Assembly: GCF_000565075.1 (NCBI RefSeq) | Contig: NZ_JDFG01000003.1 | Location: 1-35,433 of the forward strand | Length of the DNA stretch: 35,433 nt | Source: Atopobium sp. BS2 | GTDB taxonomy: Bacteria > Actinomycetota > Coriobacteriia > Coriobacteriales > Atopobiaceae | Direction of reading: 5' to 3' | Shown here: in pieces, positions 25,421 to 32,916 of the stretch | Position numbering within the stretch: the stretch's first letter is position 1 | How the letters are laid out: each line of letters begins with the position of its first letter | Notes under the pieces: model-generated | What the model was told of the DNA's origin: nothing | The model's input: only the letters and a program-made list of their open reading frames with translations | The model's database searches: none | Translations under genes and position numbers: made by a program

Positions 25421-26500
25421 TTAACCCCAAATATATGGGAGAACGCCAAAGCCAGAACCAAGAAGTGCAATTACCAGAAGCAGGCAGATGCACATAATTG
25501 GAGTCCAGTTACGCTTTGCCATGAGATAATACAGGCAAAGGGTAAGAGCCAATGGGATAAGCTTTGGGCAAACGCCGTCGAGGATCTTCTGAATGTCAAT
25601 AGAGACAGGAGAAGTAACTTCCTCGCCAACAGTTACCAGATTAACGCCGTTACCGACTGGAGCAATAGCAGTGGTGCCGTCCTTGCCATCAGCAGTCTTG
25701 CCGCCGATGAACATAACGGACTCAGGGTCCTTCTTGTAGTCAGCATAGGAACCCTTAGCAAAGAGAGCCTTGTCATACTGACCAGAAGCAAGCTGCTCAT
25801 CAGAAAGAGTTACCTGAGAAAGAACAACGCTGTGTGTCTCACCGTTAGGGATGTTTGCGCCAGCGCCAAGCTTGGTTCCGCCATAGCAGACAACCAGGCA
25901 GCCAACAACAAAGACACCCAGGATAGAAGCAGCACGAGTGAACTCTTTTGCGTTCTCGGTAAGCAGAGTAATTGCGTCAGTACCCATCTTGTAAGAAAGA
26001 TTCATCAGCCAATAACGTACAGCAAACTGCGCGATGTTAAAGATGATGAGGAACAAGAACGGTGCAAAGACGTTGCCGGAAATTGCCATGTTAGAGGTAA
26101 TACCAGCAGTAATTGGAACAAGGGTGAACCAGAACAGTGCGTCACCAATGCCACCCAGAGGGCCCATTGCAGAAACGCGGACTGCACGAATGGTTGGGAT
26201 ATCCAGCTTGTTCTGCTCAAGGGAGAGAACAATACCCATAACAAAAGTGACCAGGAATGGGTGGGTATTGTAGAACTCAAGGTTATGACTCATGGAAGCA
26301 GCAAGGTCATCCTTGTTGTCGCCGTGAATCTTCTCAAGACCTGGGAGGATACCGTAAAGCCAACCAGCTGCCTGCATTCTCTCGTAGTTGAAGGAAGCCT
26401 GCAGGAACAGGGAACGCCACACCATCTTGTTGAGCGTCTTCTGATCAAGTGGCTCAGCAGGAGTGGTGTTCTGATAGGTATCAGGAATATTAAATGCCAT
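25421..26500 (-). CDS. PTS mannose/fructose/sorbose family EIID, with enlarged loop
   Basis: A 359-residue membrane subunit, which with EIIC forms the sugar channel. The N-terminal part fits EIID: SLFLQASFNYERMQAAGW, AMGPLGGIGDALFW, then several membrane segments. It ends with IQKILDGVCPKLIPLALT and a C-terminal helix pair. Usual EIID proteins have about 270-300 residues. Here a hydrophilic stretch between about residues 212 and 300 (Ser, Gly, Asp and Lys rich, with YDKALFAKGSYADYKK) accounts for the excess. ATG 26500 has GGAGGTGA upstream and overlaps the EIIC gene by 11 bases. An upstream run of Leu codons in the same frame is not likely to be translated. Confidence 0.9.
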   Translation of the reverse strand: MAFNIPDTYQNTTPAEPLDQKTLNKMVWRSLFLQASFNYERMQAAGWLYGILPGLEKIHGDNKDDLAASMSHNLEFYNTHPFLVTFVMGIVLSLEQNKLDIPTIRAVRVSAMGPLGGIGDALFWFTLVPITAGITSNMAISGNVFAPFLFLIIFNIAQFAVRYWLMNLSYKMGTDAITLLTENAKEFTRAASILGVFVVGCLVVCYGGTKLGAGANIPNGETHSVVLSQVTLSDEQLASGQYDKALFAKGSYADYKKDPESVMFIGGKTADGKDGTTAIAPVGNGVNLVTVGEEVTSPVSIDIQKILDGVCPKLIPLALTLCLYYLMAKRNWTPIMCICLLLVIALLGSGFGVLPYIWG

Positions 26501-27296
26501 CTTCGAAGTCACCTCCAGCAACAACAGCAGGAGCAGCATTCTTTACCTTGGTCTGGAGCTGGTAATCCCAGAATGCGATACCAAAGCCGATGAGAGCAAG
26601 AAGCAGAAGTGCTGGACCAGAGAGCTCAGGAATGCTGATAAATACGATTGCAGCTGCAAAGCCCATGAGGAAGAAGCCCCAAAGCTCGCGAGAAACCATA
26701 ACCTTCAGCAGGATTGCGAAGCCGACGAAGCGCATCATGCCACCAGCGACGGACAGTGCATTCATGAGCCACTTTGGAATTGCCGTGGTGATCTGAGTTC
26801 CAAATGCAGCGCCACCCAGGAAGAACAGGGTAACAATGACACCAAAGAAGAGACCAAGAGCAGCCATTGCACCATAGTTGATACGAGCAATTCCCTTAGG
26901 ATCTGCCTTCTCGGCGTATGCATCAGCAGTTGCCATTACAGGGGACATAATGGTAAAGATGATGGTTACTGCATACTGACCAAGCAGGGAGAATGGAATT
27001 GCTGCAGCTACAGCAGCCATTGGTTCAAGCTTAGTAGTGATTGCAAAGACTGCAGACATAATGCCGCCGATAACAGCGTTAGGTGGCTGAGCACCACCAA
27101 CAGGCATGTTGCCGATGGTCATAAGCTGATAAGTACCACCAACAATGAGACCAGTCTGAACGTCACCAAGAATCAAACCAACCAAAAAACCAGTTACGAT
27201 TGGCTGGTAAAGAGACTCGAGGAAACTAAACTGATCGATGCCAGCGATAAACGCAACGATGAAAATTAATAACACCTGAATAGGGCTAACATCCAT
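26490..27296 (-). CDS. PTS mannose/fructose/sorbose family EIIC
   Basis: A 268-residue polytopic membrane protein. Family features are the start MDVSPIQVLLIFIVAFIAG, then LYQPIVTGFLVGLILGDVQTGLIVGGTYQLM and the loop GNMPVGGAQPPNAVIGG. It forms the translocation pathway with EIID; phosphate comes from EIIB. ATG 27296 has GGAGGAG five bases upstream. It lies 138 bases after the EIIB gene; that spacer holds a small hairpin. The nearest homologous systems import GalNAc, galactosamine, mannose or hyaluronan disaccharides; the surrounding aga-type enzymes favour GalNAc. Confidence 0.92.
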   Translation of the reverse strand: MDVSPIQVLLIFIVAFIAGIDQFSFLESLYQPIVTGFLVGLILGDVQTGLIVGGTYQLMTIGNMPVGGAQPPNAVIGGIMSAVFAITTKLEPMAAVAAAIPFSLLGQYAVTIIFTIMSPVMATADAYAEKADPKGIARINYGAMAALGLFFGVIVTLFFLGGAAFGTQITTAIPKWLMNALSVAGGMMRFVGFAILLKVMVSRELWGFFLMGFAAAIVFISIPELSGPALLLLALIGFGIAFWDYQLQTKVKNAAPAVVAGGDFEDGI

Positions 27297-27382
27297 CTTA
27301 ACTCCTCCTTTCAAACACACCATAACTACCGATGACGATGATCGGCAGACTATCCGAATACCTTTGCCAACCTGCTAGAAAC

Positions 27383-27398
27383 GTTGCACCATTGCAAC
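27383..27398. repeat. Small hairpin in the EIIB-EIIC spacer
   Basis: GTTGCA-CCAT-TGCAAC is a perfect six-base-pair palindrome with a four-base loop. On the plus strand it is followed by five T, but the genes run on the minus strand, where no T-run follows. It may be an mRNA processing or stabilising element. Confidence 0.4.
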
Positions 27399-27434
27399 TT
27401 TTTGTAATCTCTACCAGGAAGTTGCGCGCAAAAC

Positions 27435-27917
27435 TTACTCGAATAGCTTTGAGATATCCTCGACCGGGGTCGTAGGAACACGCCTAATCTCTAGAGTCAC
27501 CCCCAATTCCTGAAGCTCACGAAAGGCAGCGACGTCCTTATCGTCTACCGCCACACTTGTGGCGACCTGTCGCTTTCCCTCAGCCATGTGCATATTGCCG
27601 ATGTTCACTTTTTTGATTGGAACACCGCCCTTGACCAGAGTGAGGACATCCTCTGGATTCTCGGCAACTAAGAAAATGTGCTGGCTTGCAGAAGCCTTAT
27701 GAATTACCTCAATAGTCTTCTGAAGCGTAAAGTACCTGGTTGCAACGCCACTTGGAGCAGCCATATCCATGAGGCCCTGGCGCATCTTATTTCCTGCAAC
27801 CTCATCATTAGCAACAAGGATGAGGTTAGTTCCAAGGGTGCCGTTCCACTGAGTAGCAACCTGACCATGAATCAAACGATTATCGATTCGAGCAAGCTTG
27901 ATATCTGGTTCTCCCAT
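27435..27917 (-). CDS. PTS mannose/fructose/sorbose family EIIB
   Basis: A 160-residue cytoplasmic phosphocarrier. H17 within LARIDNRLIHGQVATQW is the conserved phosphorylation site. The remaining fold (LILVANDEVAGNKMRQGLMDMAAP, then VNIGNMHMAEGKRQV) matches EIIB of this PTS family. It takes phosphate from EIIA and passes it to the sugar at EIIC/EIID. ATG 27917 has GAGGAG upstream; the open frame extends nine codons further without a better site. It is separated from the YajC-like gene by 95 bases holding three hairpins. Confidence 0.93.
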   Translation of the reverse strand: MGEPDIKLARIDNRLIHGQVATQWNGTLGTNLILVANDEVAGNKMRQGLMDMAAPSGVATRYFTLQKTIEVIHKASASQHIFLVAENPEDVLTLVKGGVPIKKVNIGNMHMAEGKRQVATSVAVDDKDVAAFRELQELGVTLEIRRVPTTPVEDISKLFE

Positions 27918-27937
27918 AACAAGTTCTCCTCTCTTTA

Positions 27938-27998
27938 CGCGCACACTTGTGCGTGCTATCTGCGATTTTCATCGCACTACTCGCAACTTTCGCTGCGT
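27938..27998 (-). repeat. Three small tandem hairpins between yajC-like and EIIB genes
   Basis: Three short palindromes follow each other about 20 bases apart: CGCACACTTGTGCG (27940-27953), TGCGAT-TTTC-ATCGCA (27961-27976) and CGCA-ACTTTCGC-TGCG (27982-27997). None has a following T-run. They probably fold in the PTS transcript and could modulate mRNA decay or EIIB translation. Confidence 0.45.
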
Positions 27999-28012
27999 GT
28001 TTTACTGCAAAT

Positions 28013-28303
28013 TTATTTATTGTTGGAAACGCTGATTAACGCCCAACGATCCAACGTGATGACCACATTTGGAGCAAACTCAACATCTACTGTTTCTTTT
28101 TTGACGTTTTTAACTACGCCATACATTCCGCTATTAGTCTTAACTTTCTGACCTGCATGAAGATTCTTCAGAAACTCTGAAGTTGTTCCCGCCTTTTTAG
28201 AAGAGGCTCTCCAAACAAAGAAGGAATAAACAAGGCCCAAAATTACCAAGAACGCGAGAAGAACAATGGATGAAGCAAGAATGTTCTCTGCTAGATTTGC
28301 CAT
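28013..28303 (-). CDS. YajC-like membrane protein within the PTS operon
   Basis: A 96-residue protein with one membrane helix (about 8-30), a basic linker, and a YajC-type domain (LHAGQKVKTNSGMYGVVKNV, then VDVEFAPNVVITLDRWAL). Classical YajC is a small accessory subunit of SecDF. YajC-like genes also sit inside mannose-family PTS operons, for example the pneumococcal hyaluronate locus, where their role is unclear. Here it lies between EIIA and EIIB, so a link to the PTS is more likely than general secretion. ATG 28303 has GGAG six bases upstream; the ATG two codons earlier is too close to it. Confidence 0.8.
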   Translation of the reverse strand: MANLAENILASSIVLLAFLVILGLVYSFFVWRASSKKAGTTSEFLKNLHAGQKVKTNSGMYGVVKNVKKETVDVEFAPNVVITLDRWALISVSNNK

Positions 28304-28336
28304 GTGCATCTCCTTAACTCAACAACAAAACGCTAC

Positions 28337-28777
28337 TTAAATACCATCGTCTCCGAAGATGTCATCTTCTGGCTCAACCTCAAGCTCAAGACGCTTATGA
28401 ACAACTCCCTGGCTACCAGCTAAAACAGCAGTATCAACCAGCTCTTCAAGAGAGGTATCTGCCATGCGGCTACCAAGTGTTTCAAGAAGCATAGGAAGGT
28501 TTGTGCCGGTAACAACTTCTACGTTTGAATAACTCTGAGCAATAATCATTGCCTGATTAAAAGGTGTTCCGCCAAGCAGATCGCAGAAAACCAACACACC
28601 GTCAGTAGTGTCAAGAAGATCGGAAATTGTTGCAGCAAGAGTTTCTGGGTATGTTGCAGCACCGGCTTCAATAAAAGGAACGGGAACAAAAGCTTCTTGC
28701 TCACCAGCAATCATCTTTAAAGCATCAGCAAGACCGTTTGCAAAAGTTCCATGACCAGTTAAAACGCAACCTACCAT
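28337..28777 (-). CDS. PTS mannose/fructose/sorbose family EIIA
   Basis: A 146-residue cytoplasmic phosphocarrier. H9 in VLTGHGTFANGL is the site phosphorylated by HPr. FCDLLGGTPFNQAM and NLPMLLETL are the other conserved segments. The C-terminus is strongly acidic (EVEPEDDIFGDDG). ATG 28777 has AAAGGAG upstream. It is the first gene of the amino-sugar operon and is preceded by a long intergenic region with candidate operators. Confidence 0.93.
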   Translation of the reverse strand: MVGCVLTGHGTFANGLADALKMIAGEQEAFVPVPFIEAGAATYPETLAATISDLLDTTDGVLVFCDLLGGTPFNQAMIIAQSYSNVEVVTGTNLPMLLETLGSRMADTSLEELVDTAVLAGSQGVVHKRLELEVEPEDDIFGDDGI

Positions 28778-29314
28778 GTCGAACTCCTTTCAAAGAGTTG
28801 GAAACTATCTGGGGAGCTACGCGGAAAACTAGGGGTGTTGAAGCTTCTTTCTAAGTGGTAGATACCAGATAACAACCTAACATAAGTATAGTCTAGTGAG
28901 CATCTTGAGATGTGTACGTTAACAATCGCCGGTTTAACGGTACTATTTTTACCGCAAACGGTACACACGTTGTTATTTTCGCAGGTAAATATATGGATAA
29001 ATTGTGACGATGCACTAAAAAATTTAGAGCTATCCTTGAAAAATGAGAAGTTCTTATAACGCACCTTTATACGTAATAAATGTAGTAAACAACCCTAAAA
29101 TCCTGCTCAAATATGATGAGAAAATAAAATTGGTATTAAGAAATTATGTACTGGTATCTTTTTTTAGAACATCTAAAGAATAGTTTCTTGATGGTGCTTT
29201 GGTTAAATAGATTCAACTCAATTTCATTTGCAGTGGCGCTGTTCCATAGTGTTTCTCGCCCCTGCTTTCCTCTGAGCACTTTGTGTGCACTGTCTTTTAG
29301 ACGAGGTGATATGC
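28778..29314. promoter_or_regulatory. Divergent control region between PTS operon and pfkB
   Basis: This 537-base A/T-rich gap has no credible gene. For the minus-strand operon, TATACT (28890-28885) is a possible -10 with a weak -35. The palindrome TGGTA-GA-TACCA (28856-28867) lies just downstream of the implied start and resembles operators of GntR/HutC amino-sugar repressors. AACGGTAC occurs twice, 21 bases apart (28936-28943 and 28957-28964). Nearer pfkB, TGGTAT occurs twice in the plus orientation, again 21 bases apart (29131 and 29152); the second copy, CTGGTATCT, repeats nine bases of the palindrome site. TTTAGA-ACA-TCTAAA (29163-29177) is another small palindrome. Sites are visible; their regulator is inferred. 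Confidence 0.5.
28856..28867. promoter_or_regulatory. Candidate GntR-family operator before the PTS operon
   Basis: TGGTA-GA-TACCA is a perfect five-base-pair inverted repeat about 80 bases before the EIIA start. NagR/DasR-type regulators of the same HutC/UTRA class recognise TGGT-ACCA-type palindromes. The GntR gene in this operon is the natural candidate to bind it. Confidence 0.5.
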
Positions 29315-30250
29315 GTGATTGTTACCGTAACACTCAATGCATCCATTGATAAAGCGTACTACCTGGACTCTCCTGTTGTAGATGGAACGGTACACAGAGT
29401 CTCGGTAGTAGATAACAGCGCGGGCGGCAAGGGTCTTAACGCCTCACGAGCCATTACCACCCTTAACTACCCCGTTTGTGCCACAGGATTTGTAGGAGGC
29501 AATAACGGTAGATACCTTGTTGAACTGGCTCATAAAGATGGTATTACTAGTGATTTTATTTATACTGAGCAAGAAACTCGCTCATGCATTAATATCCTGG
29601 AGCCAAACGGGCAATCAACTGAATTCTTAGAGCCTGGACAGCCTGTACTTCCTGAAGAATTCCTTGCTTTCAAGGCAAAACTTGTCCAGCTTACCAACGA
29701 AGCCGAAGTTGTTACCTTTAATGGCAGTGTTCCCAAGGGCATTTCTGCCGAAAATTACAAAGAACTTATTGAAGAGACCATGGCTGCGGGCGTGTCTTGC
29801 ATTGTAGACGCATCCGGTGCACTGCTCACCTCCTGTATTGATGCCCTTCCTACCATGATCAAACCAAACACCGATGAAATCGGTCAACTTCTAGGAAGAG
29901 AAGTAACTACAGAAGACGAGGTCATAAAGGCAGCTCAGGAGCTGCACAAACGCGGCATTAAAATTGTAGTTGTCTCGCTTGGTGCAAAAGGTGCGCTCAT
30001 GGTTTCTGATGAAGGAACCTTTAGAGCAAATCCTCCAAAAATTGAAGCTATCAATTCTGTTGGTGCAGGAGATACCCTTGTTGGCTCATTTGCTGTTGCA
30101 CTTGCTCAGCAAAAACCAACTTCAGAGTGTCTTACCTTTGCGCTTTCATGTGCTACCGCAAGTTGTTTATCTGCAGGTACCGGTCGCTTTGATCTAGATG
30201 TTGCAACTAAGATTCAGAAGCAGGTCACAATCAAAAAGATTGCTGAATAA
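29315..30250 (+). CDS. PfkB-family hexose-phosphate kinase (tagatose-6-phosphate or 1-phosphofructokinase)
   Basis: A 311-residue sugar kinase of the LacC/FruK branch. Conserved motifs are MIVTVTLNASIDKAYYL, the substrate motif AGGKGLNASRA (36-46), TFNGSVPKG and the catalytic anion-hole motif VGAGDTLVGSF with D253. Sequence alone does not separate tagatose-6-phosphate from fructose-1-phosphate kinases. With AgaS and a GatY/KbaY-like aldolase around it, tagatose-6-phosphate is favoured. I choose GTG 29315 because GAGGTGAT lies upstream and the protein then starts as the family does; the nearby ATG (29311) is out of frame. The aldolase gene follows after 135 bases. Confidence 0.88.
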   Translation: MIVTVTLNASIDKAYYLDSPVVDGTVHRVSVVDNSAGGKGLNASRAITTLNYPVCATGFVGGNNGRYLVELAHKDGITSDFIYTEQETRSCINILEPNGQSTEFLEPGQPVLPEEFLAFKAKLVQLTNEAEVVTFNGSVPKGISAENYKELIEETMAAGVSCIVDASGALLTSCIDALPTMIKPNTDEIGQLLGREVTTEDEVIKAAQELHKRGIKIVVVSLGAKGALMVSDEGTFRANPPKIEAINSVGAGDTLVGSFAVALAQQKPTSECLTFALSCATASCLSAGTGRFDLDVATKIQKQVTIKKIAE

Positions 30251-30385
30251 TATGCAGCAAGACGGGTTTCTCGCCAAAGGTTACAAAGACAAAACTATTT
30301 CTAGAAAACTTACGTAACAGAGTAAGAGAAACGTTACAATTTTTTCAGTCAATCAAAGAGCCCTTTGGGGCGAAAGGAGCAATAG

Positions 30386-31237
30386 ATGTTCGTTACTACT
30401 AAGCAGATGCTTCTTGACGCACAGGCTGGCCATTATGCTGTTGGCGCCTTTAACGTTGAGAACCTTGAGTTTGTAATGGCTGTTGTTAGGGCAGCAGAAG
30501 AGCGCCGCTCCCCTGTTATTCTTCAGACCACTCCTGGCACCATCAAGTACGCAAGCCTTGATTACTTTGCTGCCATGGTTCGTTGTGCTGCTGAAGAGGC
30601 AACTGTTCCTGTTGCTCTTCACCTAGATCACGGTGACGGCTTTGACCGCTGCATCCAGGCAGCTCGTGCCGGTTACACCTCCGTCATGATTGACGGCTCT
30701 CACGTTCCATTTGAGGACAACATTGCACTTACCGCATCCGTAACCAAGTTTGCTGGCCCTATCAACCTTCCTGTTGAGGCTGAGCTTGGCAAAGTTGGCG
30801 GCAAAGAGGACGATGGCCCAGCTGTTGAGGGCGAGAACCCCTACACTGATCCAGACCAGGCTGAGGAGTTTGTCGCTCGCACTAACTGCACTTCTCTCGC
30901 AGTTGGCGTTGGTACCGCTCACGGCGTCTACCACGGCACACCTCACATTGAGCAGGGCGTCCTCAAGGCAATCCGTCAGCGCCTTGATATTCCTCTGGTT
31001 CTTCACGGTACTTCTGGTGTTCCAGATGACCAGGTAGCAGAGGCAATTCAGAACGGTATTTGCAAGGTTAACTACGCAACCGAGCTCCGCCAGGTCTTTA
31101 CCGCAGCCTTCATGAAGTACATGTCAGAAAACCCTGGCAACTTTGATCCAAAGAAGCCTTCCGTTCCTGGTATGGAAGCAATCACTCAGATTGTTGCAAG
31201 CCACATGGATAACCTGGGCTCTTCCCACAAGGCTTAA
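30386..31237 (+). CDS. Class II (zinc) ketose-bisphosphate aldolase
   Basis: A 283-residue aldolase of the FbaA/GatY/KbaY family that cleaves tagatose- or fructose-1,6-bisphosphate to dihydroxyacetone phosphate and glyceraldehyde-3-phosphate. D81 (catalytic) and zinc ligand H82 are in HLDHGDG. The other zinc ligands are probably H179 in GTAHG and H207 in LHGTSG. CKVNYATELR near residue 235 binds the substrate phosphate. Length and motifs are closer to tagatose-bisphosphate aldolases than to E. coli FbaA. ATG 30386 has AAAGGAG upstream, partly complementary to CCTTT just before it. It ends the divergent amino-sugar unit and may also serve glycolysis. Confidence 0.92.
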   Translation: MFVTTKQMLLDAQAGHYAVGAFNVENLEFVMAVVRAAEERRSPVILQTTPGTIKYASLDYFAAMVRCAAEEATVPVALHLDHGDGFDRCIQAARAGYTSVMIDGSHVPFEDNIALTASVTKFAGPINLPVEAELGKVGGKEDDGPAVEGENPYTDPDQAEEFVARTNCTSLAVGVGTAHGVYHGTPHIEQGVLKAIRQRLDIPLVLHGTSGVPDDQVAEAIQNGICKVNYATELRQVFTAAFMKYMSENPGNFDPKKPSVPGMEAITQIVASHMDNLGSSHKA

Positions 31238-31286
31238 GCTTAAAGGCATAGCCGTCACACGTACCCTGCTTTTGCAGATAAAAAAC

Positions 31287-31318
31287 AAGGCGAGAAGATC
31301 GATTGATCTTCTCGCCTT
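31287..31318. terminator. Bidirectional terminator between the aldolase gene and ilvE
   Basis: AAGGCGAGAAGATC and GATCTTCTCGCCTT form a perfect 14-bp stem around a GATT loop. A-rich sequence precedes it and a T-rich stretch follows, so it can work for the plus-strand aldolase gene and the minus-strand ilvE, which converge here. The two arms each contain the 8-mer GGCGAGAA that recurs through the window. Confidence 0.85.
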
Positions 31319-31354
31319 TGTATTAAAAGCAAAGCGTTGTTGAAAACGCAAGCC

Positions 31355-32401
31355 TTAGCAAATCTTGCAAATCCAGTCTGCCTCTGGAGCCTCAATCTCG
31401 CCAGACTGAATGCTGGTCAGCGTGTTGCGGAGCTTAGACATAACTGGTCCAACAGCCTCCATACCAGCGCCAAAGACAATCTCTTTCTGGCCGTCAACAA
31501 CTTTGCCAACAGGAGAAATAACAGCAGCGGTACCGCACATGCCGCACTCAACAAACTGGTCAAGCTCGTCAAAGCGGACAGGACGCTCAACAACCTTCAA
31601 ACCAAGCAGGTCTTTAGCAACCGTTGCCAAAGAGCGGCGGGTAATAGAAGGCAAAATGGAATCTGTGTAAGACTGTGGAATAACCAGGGTTCCCTCTTTA
31701 TCAACAAAGAGGAAGTTTGCGCCACTGGACTCCTCAACATAGGTACGAGAGCCAGAGTCAAGATACATACTGTCTGCAAAGCCCTGCTCATGTGCCCAGG
31801 TAGTTGGGTACAGAGACATGGCGTAGTTAAGGCCAGCCTTGATGTTACCGGTTCCGTGAGGAGCGGCGCGGTCATAAGGAGAAACGGTCAGTGCAACAGG
31901 AGCAACGCCGTTAGAGTAATAAGCTCCAACTGGAGTGACCATAATGCGGAACTCATAGGTAGGAGATGGCTTAACACCAACGGTATTGCCAGTACCAATC
32001 ATGAAAGGACGAACATACAGCGTAGCGCCCGTACCAAATGGTGGAACCCATGCTGCGTTTGCAGAAACAACCTCTTTAACAGCAGCAACAAATCTATCCT
32101 CAGGAAATGGTGGCATGACAAGACGAGATGCAGAGTCAACCATACGCTGAGCGTTAAGGTTTGGACGGAAGCAGACAATATCGCCAGAGACTGTGGTGTA
32201 AGCTTTTAAACCCTCAAAAACTTCCTGGCAATAATGGAAGATGTTTGCGCATTCAGACAGCGTAATGCTGTGGTCGGTGGTAAGGCCACCCTCATCCCAA
32301 GCACCGTCTTTGTAGTGGGCAACGTAGCTGTAGTCACACTGCGTATATGCGAAGCCAAGTGCTGTCCAATCGATGTCTTTCTTCTCCACTGAGTTTGCCA
32401 T
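31355..32401 (-). CDS. ilvE: Branched-chain amino acid aminotransferase
   Basis: A 348-residue fold-type IV PLP enzyme that moves amino groups between glutamate and the keto acids of Leu, Ile and Val. The PLP lysine is K188 in GTGNIKAGLNYA. FEGLKAY (62-68), LYVRPFMIGTG and YVEESSGANFLFV match the family's longer, eukaryote/actinobacteria-like class, and CGMCGTAAVISPVG sits near the cofactor phosphate. ATG 32401 has GAAAGG upstream. It is a single-gene unit converging on the aldolase gene; the downstream terminator is shared. Confidence 0.94.
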   Translation of the reverse strand: MANSVEKKDIDWTALGFAYTQCDYSYVAHYKDGAWDEGGLTTDHSITLSECANIFHYCQEVFEGLKAYTTVSGDIVCFRPNLNAQRMVDSASRLVMPPFPEDRFVAAVKEVVSANAAWVPPFGTGATLYVRPFMIGTGNTVGVKPSPTYEFRIMVTPVGAYYSNGVAPVALTVSPYDRAAPHGTGNIKAGLNYAMSLYPTTWAHEQGFADSMYLDSGSRTYVEESSGANFLFVDKEGTLVIPQSYTDSILPSITRRSLATVAKDLLGLKVVERPVRFDELDQFVECGMCGTAAVISPVGKVVDGQKEIVFGAGMEAVGPVMSKLRNTLTSIQSGEIEAPEADWICKIC

Positions 32402-32537
32402 GGCTTTCCTTTCTCCGTGGGTTTTAAAGAATGAACTTCATCATAAACATGCGGATATGAATACCTAGTCCTATTAAATAGTTTGTAACCGAATAGATAT
32501 TTTGCGGTATAACGTACATGAGCTGAAGGGAGCAAAA

Positions 32538-32897
32538 ATGAATATCAAACTTAAGAGAACTTACGACACACCAGAAGCTGACGATGGGTATCGCGTACTC
32601 GTTGATAGACTGTGGCCTCGTGGTATCAAAAAAGAGAACCTACACGCTGATGAATGGGCTAAAACTATTGCTCCTACTACTGAGTGCAGAAAAGCATTCA
32701 ACCACGATCCAGAGCGCTTTGATAGCTTTGTGTCTACCTATACAGCTGAACTTGACAGCAATCCTGACGCAGACGCCTTTGTCGAACAGCTTAAAAAGCT
32801 TGATCAATCTACCGTGACACTGCTTTTCTCGGACAAAGACACTACGTACAACAACGCAGTAGTGCTCAAAAAGTGGCTTGAGACTAAGCTTAAGTAA
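32538..32897 (+). CDS. DUF488 family protein
   Basis: A 119-residue protein of the YeaO-like DUF488 group. The core is VLVDRLWPRGIKKENLHADEWAKTIAPT followed by CRKAFNHDPERFDSF, and the ending TLLFSDKDTTYNNAVVLKKWL is typical. Its biochemical function is not established; a conserved Arg/Trp pocket suggests ligand binding. ATG 32538 has GAAGGGAGC upstream. A possible promoter lies at TTGTAA (32483) and TATAAC (32508), with a long 19-base spacer. It is transcribed away from ilvE. Confidence 0.82.
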   Translation: MNIKLKRTYDTPEADDGYRVLVDRLWPRGIKKENLHADEWAKTIAPTTECRKAFNHDPERFDSFVSTYTAELDSNPDADAFVEQLKKLDQSTVTLLFSDKDTTYNNAVVLKKWLETKLK

Positions 32898-32916
32898 TAC
32901 GCTTACCCAACCACGC

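Noticed and set aside
25400-26593. 397-codon plus-strand open frame opposite EIID
   Set aside because: Lies antisense to a well-supported EIID gene; the product has no family features and the frame is open only because of codon bias on the other strand.
28940-28970. Catabolite-response (cre) site around GCAAACGGTACACA
   Set aside because: It misses several conserved positions of the cre consensus, and no CcpA is known from this window.
28771-29064. 97-codon minus-strand open frame upstream of the EIIA gene
   Set aside because: Low-complexity Ser/Phe-rich product without recognisable domain, no clear ribosome binding site, and it covers the likely promoter and operators and runs into the EIIA start.
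31337-32209. 290-codon plus-strand open frame opposite ilvE
   Set aside because: Antisense shadow of a clear aminotransferase gene; Asn/Arg-rich product with no domain.
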